A stretch of DNA of 9,195 nt, from contig CANRFI010000043.1 of NCBI GenBank assembly GCA_947629855.1, positions 1 to 9,195 of the forward strand, read 5' to 3'. Shown one piece after another: positions 1 through 4,531 of the stretch; the stretch's first letter is position 1, and each line of letters starts with the position of its first letter. The stretch comes from an uncultured Clostridia bacterium (GTDB lineage: Bacteria; Bacillota_A; Clostridia; TANB77; CAG-508). A program made the translations under genes and the position numbers. A model generated the notes under the pieces. It ran no database searches, was not told the origin of the DNA, and saw only the letters and a list, made by a program, of their open reading frames with translations.

Positions 1-93
1 CCAAAAACAGTTAAAGAAGGAGTTTCTAAAGAAGAAGCTGAAGACTTAAAAGCTAAATTTGCTGAAGTTGGAGCAGTTGTAGAATTAAAATAA
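1..93 (+). CDS. rplL: 50S ribosomal protein L7/L12, C-terminal end (partial)
   Basis: Frame 1 reads straight from the window edge to TAA at 91-93, giving the last 30 residues of a protein ending in [17 protein letters not shown], then a short valine-rich end VGAVVELK. This is the classic C-terminal alpha/beta segment of L7/L12, the stalk protein that recruits translation GTPases to the ribosome; the lysine-rich face that contacts factors is visible. The 5' part lies outside the window. The terminator just after it marks the end of the ribosomal protein operon (in this family usually rplJ-rplL), so dpaA downstream is a separate unit. Identification rests on strong family resemblance of a short fragment. 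Confidence 0.93.
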   Translation, partial: PKTVKEGVSKEEAEDLKAKFAEVGAVVELK

Positions 94-111
94 TTAATTA
101 AAAATTAAAAA

Positions 112-143
112 TGAAACCAAGTAAAACTTGGTTTTATTTTTTT
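112..143 (+). terminator. Rho-independent terminator after rplL
   Basis: A perfect 9-bp inverted repeat, AAACCAAGT (114-122) and ACTTGGTTT (126-134), encloses a 3-base AAA loop. A T-rich tract with seven consecutive T's (137-143) follows. It lies 20 bases after the rplL stop and before any dpaA signal, as expected for the end of the ribosomal operon. Confidence 0.9.
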
Positions 144-151
144 ATAATCAA

Positions 152-184
152 TTGCAAATAAACAGACATTGCAAAACATATAAT
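152..184 (+). promoter_or_regulatory. Candidate promoter of dpaA (possible mother-cell sigma type)
   Basis: Only about 70 bases separate the rplL terminator from dpaA, so the promoter must lie here. CATATAAT at 177-184 resembles the sigma-E -10 (CATACANT) and the first part of the sigma-K -10 (CATANNNTA), and contains a perfect TATAAT. Upstream elements are weak: GCAAATA at 154-160 is 16 bases from the -10, and TTGCAA at 152-157 is 21 bases from TATAAT, too far for sigma-A. In Bacillus subtilis the homologous spoVF operon is sigma-K dependent. The sigma assignment is inference. Confidence 0.4.
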
Positions 185-202
185 GAAAAGAGAAAACAAT
201 GA

Positions 203-210
203 AAGAAGGT
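203..210 (+). promoter_or_regulatory. Ribosome binding site deciding the dpaA start
   Basis: AAGAAGGT at 203-210 sits six bases before the ATG at 217 and is a one-mismatch match to the Shine-Dalgarno consensus. The upstream in-frame ATG at 199 has only a weak purine stretch before it and would add six residues (MKEGKK) not expected before the family's N-terminal Rossmann strand. The start at 217 is therefore preferred. Confidence 0.7.
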
Positions 211-216
211 AAAAAA

Positions 217-1065
217 ATGACAGATACATTTGCAATTATTGGTGGAGATTTAAGAATGATAAAATTAGCAAATAATCTTGCCAAAGACAAAAATATAGTA
301 TATACTTATGGGTTAGAAGAGGCAAAGGAACTAACAAATGTTGCTAATATAATATCTTGTAAAACGTTGCAAGAAGCAATAAAAAAAGCAGAAATAATAC
401 TTGGACCAATCCCATTTTCAAAAGATGGGAAATATATAAACACTCCATTTAGTATAGAAAATATATTAATACAAGACTTAGTAAATATTAGTAATGATAA
501 AACATTAATTGCAGGAAATATTAAACAATATGCCAAAAACGCAATAGATATAATGGAGCAAGAAGAACTAACTGTTTTAAATGTAATTGCAACAGCAGAA
601 GGAGCAATCCAAGTTGCAATGGAAAATACAGACAAAATTTTGCATGAAAGTAATGTATTAATTATAGGATTTGGAAGAATAGGAAAAATATTATCAAAAA
701 AATTAGAAGGCTTATCTTGCAAAGTAACTTGTAGTGCTAGAAAAAAAGAAGATTTTGCGTGGATTAAGGCTTATGGCTATAACTTTTTAAATACAACCAA
801 TTTAGAAAAAAAATTATCACAATTTGACATCATAATAAATACTGTACCACACTTAATATTAGATAGAACAAGACTAGAATATGTAAAAAAAGATTGTTTA
901 TTAATAGACTTAGCCTCTAAACCAGGAGGAATAGACTTAGAAGTTGCAAAAGAAAAAAGAATAAAAGCAATATGGGCATTAGCACTTCCTGGAAAAGTAG
1001 CACCAGAAACATCAGCAGAATTCATAAAAAATACCATTTATCATATCTTAGAAAATTGCCATTAA
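217..1065 (+). CDS. dpaA: Dipicolinate synthase subunit A
   Basis: Subunit A of dipicolinate synthase (SpoVFA/DpaA), which oxidises the lysine-pathway intermediate dihydrodipicolinate to dipicolinic acid in the mother cell cytoplasm during late sporulation. The product is 282 residues from the preferred ATG, close to the roughly 300 of the Bacillus protein. An N-terminal Rossmann-like strand ends in AIIGGDLRM (about 6-14). A conserved ATAEGAI stretch lies at about 125-131. A second dinucleotide-binding motif, IIGFGRIG, lies at about 149-156, followed by NTVPHLIL, DLASKPGGID and ALPGKVAPETSA, all typical of the family. It is a monocistron or is co-transcribed with uppP 56 bases downstream. The flavoprotein partner subunit B (spoVFB) and the asd-dapG-dapA genes that follow it in Bacillus are absent here, so subunit B must be elsewhere or replaced by another flavoprotein. 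Confidence 0.95.
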   Translation: MTDTFAIIGGDLRMIKLANNLAKDKNIVYTYGLEEAKELTNVANIISCKTLQEAIKKAEIILGPIPFSKDGKYINTPFSIENILIQDLVNISNDKTLIAGNIKQYAKNAIDIMEQEELTVLNVIATAEGAIQVAMENTDKILHESNVLIIGFGRIGKILSKKLEGLSCKVTCSARKKEDFAWIKAYGYNFLNTTNLEKKLSQFDIIINTVPHLILDRTRLEYVKKDCLLIDLASKPGGIDLEVAKEKRIKAIWALALPGKVAPETSAEFIKNTIYHILENCH

Positions 1066-1091
1066 AAGGGCAAAGTTTTCTAACGATTTTT
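1051..1091 (+). terminator. Weak terminator-like hairpin at the end of dpaA
   Basis: GAAAATTGCC (1051-1060) can pair with GGCAA (1069-1073) plus TTTTC (1076-1080), leaving a 2-base bulge and an 8-base loop that contains the dpaA stop codon. Five T's follow only seven bases later (1087-1091), so it is a poor terminator and may only attenuate read-through into uppP. Confidence 0.3.
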
Positions 1092-1121
1092 ATAAAAAAT
1101 AAAGGAGGATAAAAAGAAAAA

Positions 1122-1982
1122 ATGTTAATTGAAATTATAAAATCAATTTTATTTGGAATAGTAGAAGGAATAACAGAATGGTTACCAATTAGTAGCACAG
1201 GGCATTTAATTTTGGTAGAACAATTTGTAAAATTCACACAAGTATCACCAGAGTTTTGGGATATGTTTGAGGTAGTTATACAATTTGGTGCAATTTTAGC
1301 AGTAGTAGTATTATATTTTAAAAAAATATGGCCATTTACTAAACAAAAAGAAAAGGCAATTAAACCAAAAGGTATACTATCAATTGTTAATAAAGACATT
1401 ATGATTTTATGGGGAAAAATTTTAGTTGCATGTATTCCAGCTGCAATTGTAGGAATTTTATTTGATGAAGTATTTGAAGAATTATTTTATAATCCATTTT
1501 GTATAGCATTAGCTTTAATTATATTTGGTATAGCTTTTATAGTAATAGAAAATTACAATAAAAAGAAAAGTGGCAAACAACTAAAAGATAAGAGCTCTCA
1601 AATTACATATAAAGATGCTATAATAATTGGAATATTTCAACTATTAGCAGCAATATTTCCAGGAACATCAAGATCTGGAGCAACAATACTTGGAGGGTTA
1701 TTAATAGGCTTGTCAAGACCAAATGCAGCAGAATTTACCTTTTATTTAGCAATTCCAACAATGTTTGGAGCAAGTTTACTAAAATTAGTTAAATTTGGAT
1801 TAGGATTTACAGGAACAGAATTTATAATTTTATTAGTTGGAATGATAGTTTCTTTCCTAGTATCTGTTGCAATTATAAAATTCTTAATGAGTTATATTAA
1901 AAAACATAATTTCAAACCATTTGGATATTATAGAATTATTTTAGGTTTAATTGTTTTAGCATATTTTTGCTTTATAAGATAA
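1122..1982 (+). CDS. uppP: Undecaprenyl-diphosphatase (UppP/BacA family)
   Basis: Integral membrane phosphatase that converts undecaprenyl diphosphate to undecaprenyl phosphate, recycling the lipid carrier for peptidoglycan and other envelope polymers; overexpression gives bacitracin resistance. It has 286 residues, the usual length, with about eight hydrophobic segments. The first signature EGITEWLPISSTGH lies at 15-28; E15, E19, S25 and H28 correspond to catalytic E17, E21, S27 and H30 of the Escherichia coli enzyme. The second signature PGTSRSGA lies at 180-187, with R184 as the phosphate-binding arginine. A charged insert rich in lysine (about 145-160) marks a cytoplasmic loop. The ATG at 1122 follows AAAGGAGG at 1101-1108, a strong site with a slightly long 13-base spacing. 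It lies between the two dipicolinate genes; uppP is known to support sporulation in Bacillus subtilis. Confidence 0.97.
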   Translation: MLIEIIKSILFGIVEGITEWLPISSTGHLILVEQFVKFTQVSPEFWDMFEVVIQFGAILAVVVLYFKKIWPFTKQKEKAIKPKGILSIVNKDIMILWGKILVACIPAAIVGILFDEVFEELFYNPFCIALALIIFGIAFIVIENYNKKKSGKQLKDKSSQITYKDAIIIGIFQLLAAIFPGTSRSGATILGGLLIGLSRPNAAEFTFYLAIPTMFGASLLKLVKFGLGFTGTEFIILLVGMIVSFLVSVAIIKFLMSYIKKHNFKPFGYYRIILGLIVLAYFCFIR

Positions 1983-1996
1983 AATAAAGTAGTTAC

Positions 1997-2012
1997 TTGC
2001 CATTTAAGGCAA
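1997..2012 (+). other. Short hairpin after uppP without a T tract
   Basis: TTGCC (1997-2001) and GGCAA (2008-2012) form a 5-bp stem around a 6-base loop, 15 bases after the uppP stop. No T-run follows, so it does not qualify as an intrinsic terminator. The same TTGCC/GGCAA arms occur in the hairpin at the end of dpaA. Confidence 0.3.
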
Positions 2013-2065
2013 ACACAAAGAAGAAAAAAAGGACGAAAATTGGCGAAAAAAATATTAAAAAACAC

Positions 2066-2095
2066 TTGACATATATATACAAAATATGATTAAAT
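2066..2095 (+). promoter_or_regulatory. Candidate sigma-A promoter of the 37-residue membrane protein gene
   Basis: A perfect -35 TTGACA lies at 2066-2071. The best spaced -10 is TTAAAT at 2090-2095 (18-base spacer). A better-looking TATGAT at 2085-2090 is only 13 bases from the -35 and so is unlikely to be the partner. The pair lies 41 bases before the ATG at 2136, so the small gene seems to be transcribed on its own. Confidence 0.5.
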
Positions 2096-2135
2096 AAAAT
2101 TAATTATAAAATATAAAGATTAAAGGGTGGTAAAA

Positions 2136-2249
2136 ATGGAACAAAAGAAGAATAAATTAAGCATAGATTCAACATTAATATTAACAGCTTTTTTCGCATC
2201 ATTAGCAGTAGTTGTAGCAGGAATAGTATGTTTTATATTATTTAAATAA
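2136..2249 (+). CDS. Small single-helix membrane protein, function unknown
   Basis: A 37-codon reading frame starting MEQKKNKLSIDSTLIL and ending in FILFK. It has a short positively charged N-terminus (residues 4-7, KKNK), then one continuous hydrophobic helix of about 24 residues (about 13-36, with runs of Ala, Val, Leu, Ile and Phe), then a terminal lysine. By the positive-inside rule the N-terminus would be cytoplasmic, although a lysine lies at both ends. Support for a real gene is contextual: the Shine-Dalgarno-like AAAGGGTGG at 2122-2130 is five bases from the ATG, a TTGACA-type promoter precedes it and a strong hairpin follows. I do not recognise the family. Its position between dpaA-uppP and ylbJ suggests an envelope or sporulation role, but that is only a guess. 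Confidence 0.7.
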   Translation: MEQKKNKLSIDSTLILTAFFASLAVVVAGIVCFILFK

Positions 2250-2265
2250 ATAAAAAAATAATTAT

Positions 2266-2318
2266 ACAGAACTAAGATTTTCTAAGCAAATATATTGCTT
2301 AGAAAATCTTAGTTCTGT
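2266..2318. terminator. Bidirectional terminator with a 24-bp perfect stem
   Basis: The arms at 2266-2289 (beginning ACAGAACTAAG) and 2295-2318 (ending CTTAGTTCTGT) are perfect 24-base reverse complements around a 5-base ATATA loop. On the plus strand TTTGCTT follows. On the minus strand the stem runs into ATAATTATTTTTTTATT, a strong T tract, so it terminates ylbJ especially well. It lies 16 bases after the small gene's stop and 4 bases past the ylbJ stop, serving both convergent genes. The stem is unusually long for an ordinary terminator. Confidence 0.88.
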
Positions 2319-2322
2319 TTGC

Positions 2323-3384
2323 TTATAAATCAAAATTAAAAAATGGAAAAATATTCATAAACAAATAAGTATATAAACTTGCAAATAATCCTTGTAATAT
2401 CTTACCATAAATATATGGTTTAATAGATAAATCTGTTTTAGAAACAATGCTCCAAACTTGTAATAATACTGAAATTCCACCAAACCCGAGAAGAAAAGAA
2501 ACTAAAATAATATTAATAGAAAGTTTTCGTGAAACAATTGTAGAAATAGTATTAATTCCATTTGTAATTTCTAATATACCAGTTAAAGTAGCAGAAATAA
2601 AATTAGAGTCAATATTGAAAAGCCTAAAAATAGGAGAAATTAAAATTGTTAAATTATTTATCATACCACTTGATTTTAAAATAGAAATCACACTAGAAAA
2701 AATAACTACGAATCCACCAATTAGTAAAATAGTAGAAATACTGCTTGTAATACTTTCTGCTAAAATTTCTCCTAAATTAGAAAAAGATGCGTAGTTTTTT
2801 TGCTCATTATATAAAGAAACATTTTTTGAAGAACTTAAAAATGTTTCTTTTTCTTTTTTCCAAAAACGGAAGAAAATACCAACAGTAATACAAGCAAGTA
2901 AATGAGTACAAAACAGTAAAATTCCAATAACAGTATTTCTAAACATTAATATTCCAACTGTGCCAATAACAAATAAAGGACCAGAATTATTAGTAAAACT
3001 AAGAAGTCTTTCACATTCTTCTTTACTGCAGATATTATTTTCTCTAAAATTAGTAGCAATTTTTGCACCTATTGGGTATCCACTAATTATGCCCATAATA
3101 AAAGCAAAAGCTCCTTCTCCACGAATATTAAATAATGGTTTCATAAAACCGTTAAAAATATTGCCAAGTAAAGCAACAACATTTGTATGCATTAGTAATT
3201 CTGTTGCAACAAAAAATGGAAATAATGATGGAACAACAGAATTTGCCCATAATGCCAATCCAGATTTTACGGCAGGAAGATTACTATTTGAAAATAATAC
3301 TAAACAAAATGTAAAACTTAAAAATAATAATGGTAAAAAATTTCTTTTCAATTTCACTACATAAATGCTTGGTTTTGCTATCAT
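2323..3384 (-). CDS. ylbJ: Sporulation integral membrane protein YlbJ/SpoVV (dipicolinate export)
   Basis: A 353-residue multi-pass membrane protein with two Gate-type (nucleoside-recognition-like) halves. The first half shows VVPSLFPFFVATELLM (about 49-64), FIMGIISGYPIGAKIA (about 94-109) and a conserved RLLSFTNNSGPLFVIG stretch (about 125-140). The second half repeats the pattern after a hydrophilic linker (about 175-205), with ITSSISTILLIGGFVVIFSS and LTGILEITNGI. These are hallmarks of YlbJ, renamed SpoVV in Bacillus subtilis, where it is made under sigma-E in the mother cell and moves dipicolinic acid across the outer forespore membrane. It is somewhat shorter than the roughly 400-residue Bacillus protein. 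The ATG at 3384 is preceded by ATAAGGAG (3391-3398) at six bases. Finding it close to dpaA puts dipicolinate synthesis and transport in one neighbourhood. Confidence 0.92.
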   Translation of the reverse strand: MIAKPSIYVVKLKRNFLPLLFLSFTFCLVLFSNSNLPAVKSGLALWANSVVPSLFPFFVATELLMHTNVVALLGNIFNGFMKPLFNIRGEGAFAFIMGIISGYPIGAKIATNFRENNICSKEECERLLSFTNNSGPLFVIGTVGILMFRNTVIGILLFCTHLLACITVGIFFRFWKKEKETFLSSSKNVSLYNEQKNYASFSNLGEILAESITSSISTILLIGGFVVIFSSVISILKSSGMINNLTILISPIFRLFNIDSNFISATLTGILEITNGINTISTIVSRKLSINIILVSFLLGFGGISVLLQVWSIVSKTDLSIKPYIYGKILQGLFASLYTYLFMNIFPFFNFDL

Positions 3385-3405
3385 AAAATACTCCTTATAT
3401 TTGAA

Positions 3406-3430
3406 TTTTCATATAATAATAATATGAAAA
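3406..3430. repeat. Inverted repeat TTTTCATAT/ATATGAAAA upstream of ylbJ
   Basis: TTTTCATAT (3406-3414) and ATATGAAAA (3422-3430) are perfect 9-base inverted repeats around 7 bases. They cover the candidate sigma-E -10 and the likely start of transcription of ylbJ, so this could be an operator (for a SpoIIID-like mother-cell regulator, for example) or a 5' hairpin in the mRNA. Confidence 0.45.
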
Positions 3431-3446
3431 AATATATAATTTATGA
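3419..3446 (-). promoter_or_regulatory. Candidate sigma-E-type promoter of ylbJ
   Basis: On the minus strand TCATAAA (3446-3440) resembles the sigma-E -35, and CATATTAT (3426-3419) lies 13 bases downstream and resembles the sigma-E -10 CATACANT. The ATG is about 35 bases further on. Sigma-E control is what is known for the Bacillus homologue. The sequence is so AT-rich that a chance match is possible. Confidence 0.4.
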
Positions 3447-3511
3447 AATAATTAATCATAAAAAATAATAAGAAACAATATATAATTCAAGGTACTCTTA
3501 TATTTTTAGGG

Positions 3512-3540
3512 TTGATTTTTCAAGAAAAATATAGTAAAAT
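3512..3540 (+). promoter_or_regulatory. Sigma-A promoter of the murB-yvcK-debranching enzyme-holA operon
   Basis: TTGATT at 3512-3517 and TAAAAT at 3535-3540 are separated by exactly 17 bases, a good housekeeping promoter on the plus strand, divergent from ylbJ and about 78 bases before the murB start. The spacer contains a 7-bp inverted repeat, ATTTTTC (3515-3521) and GAAAAAT (3524-3530), which might be an operator. Confidence 0.6.
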
Positions 3541-3602
3541 AAAAAACATAAAAGCAAGGAAAACATCGAAAAAAATCAAAAGACAAAAAGTTAAAAAAAC
3601 AA

Positions 3603-3609
3603 AAAGGAG
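3603..3609 (+). promoter_or_regulatory. Ribosome binding site selecting a TTG start for murB
   Basis: AAAGGAG at 3603-3609 is a strong Shine-Dalgarno site. The upstream in-frame GTG at 3609 overlaps it and cannot be served by it. The TTG at 3618 is eight bases away, the ideal spacing, so it is the likely start. Confidence 0.7.
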
Positions 3610-3617
3610 TGAATTTC

Positions 3618-4530
3618 TTGGAAATACAAAATCTAAGTAAAAACTTAAAAATAAATAAAGAAAAAATAAAATATAATGAGCCAATGGCTAAGCACACAAC
3701 ATTTAAAATAGGTGGTCTAGCAGAATGCTTTATAACAATAGAAAATGAAGCAGACTTAAAAGAAGTATTAGATTTTGCAAAACAAAGAGATATTCCAATA
3801 ACAATTGTAGGAAATGGAAGCAATATATTAGTATTAGATAATGGCATAAAAGGAATTACACTAAATATAAAAATAGAAAAAATAGAAATAAAAGAAAAAG
3901 ATGATAAAATACAAATAGCAGTAGGAGCAGGAGAAACTCTAGGAAAATTAGCACAAATTTGTTTAAAAGAGCAGATAGCAGGGATGGAAGAACTATCAGG
4001 AATACCAGGGACAATTCGGTGGGGCAATTAGAATGAATGCAGGAGCATATGGAAAAGAAATAAAAGACATAGTAAAAAGCGTAAAATGTATAGACTATAA
4101 TGGAAACGAAAAAGTATTTATAGGAAAAGAATTAGAATTTGGATACAGAACAAGCATATTCAAAAAAGAAAAATACATTATATTAGAAGCAAAACTAGAA
4201 TTATGCAAAGGAATACAAGAAGAAATTAAACAAAAAATGGATGAATATAAAAGCAATAGAAAAGAAAAACAACCAATAAAATATCCAAGTGCAGGAAGTA
4301 CATTTAAAAGAGGAGAAACTTTTATTACAGCAAAATTAATTGAAGAAGCAGGATTAAAAGGATTATCTGTTGGAGATGCTATGATTTCAACCAAGCATAG
4401 TGGATTTATAATAAACAAAGGAAATGCAACTGCAAAAGAAGTTCTAGAATTAATAGAACAAGTAAAAGATACCATATATAAAAAATTTGGAAAAAAAATA
4501 GAATTAGAAATAGAGATAGTGGGAGAGTAA
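3618..4530 (+). CDS. murB: UDP-N-acetylenolpyruvoylglucosamine reductase, interrupted by a +1 frameshift at a CGG codon
   Basis: MurB reduces UDP-GlcNAc-enolpyruvate to UDP-MurNAc with NADPH and FAD, the second committed step of peptidoglycan precursor synthesis in the cytoplasm. It is read here as codons 3618-4016 joined to 4018-4530 by skipping C4017, giving 303 residues, the normal length. The FAD domain shows TTFKIGG (27-33), GNGSN (65-69) and GIPGTIGGA (128-136, spanning the junction), followed by MNAGAYG (139-145). The substrate domain has FGYR (174-177, with the substrate-binding Arg177), AGSTFKR (225-231, with S227 as the likely proton-donor serine) and the terminal E297 equivalent to the catalytic glutamate. 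Without the shift the frame stops at TAG 4029-4031 after RWGN. Both halves are well conserved, so this is not a decayed gene. The stop is one base before the yvcK-family ATG, so the two are translationally linked. Confidence 0.93.
4007..4031 (+). other. +1 frameshift site in murB (ATT CGG T)
   Basis: The zero frame reads GGG ACA ATT CGG TGG GGC AAT TAG. Skipping the C at 4017 gives ACA ATT GGT GGG GCA ATT AGA ATG, restoring the conserved Thr-Ile-Gly-Gly-Ala of MurB. The in-frame CGG is one of only two in the window's genes. AGGG at 4007-4010 lies three bases before the P-site codon ATT, the same spacing as the Shine-Dalgarno-like stimulator in the prfB frameshift. Loss of either a T or the C would give the same protein, so the skipped base cannot be named with certainty. 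Confidence 0.85.
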
Positions 4531-4531
4531 A

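Noticed and set aside
199..201. ATG at 199 as the dpaA start
   Set aside because: It has only a weak purine stretch upstream, while ATG 217 has AAGAAGGT at six bases and matches the family N-terminus.
306..722. Long minus-strand open frame inside dpaA
   Set aside because: It lies wholly antisense to a well-supported gene, has no recognisable domain and reflects the AT-rich codon pattern. The same holds for the other antisense frames within uppP, murB, yvcK, the debranching gene and holA.
2085..2090. TATGAT as the -10 of the small gene's promoter
   Set aside because: It lies only 13 bases from TTGACA, too short for sigma-A; TTAAAT at 2090-2095 gives an 18-base spacer.
1983..2135. Possible riboswitch or small RNA between uppP and the small gene
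   Set aside because: Apart from one 5-bp hairpin and the promoter I see no conserved riboswitch core or stable fold.
2447..3364. Plus-strand open frames opposite ylbJ
   Set aside because: They are mirror images of the ylbJ coding sequence, with no ribosome binding sites and no family resemblance.
3609..3611. GTG at 3609 as the murB start
   Set aside because: It overlaps the only good Shine-Dalgarno site (3603-3609); the TTG at 3618 has ideal spacing.
3609..4530. murB as two separate genes or a pseudogene
   Set aside because: The two frames join precisely at a conserved glycine motif by one base, each half carries its expected conserved residues, and no second lesion exists, so a single gene with a +1 shift fits better.
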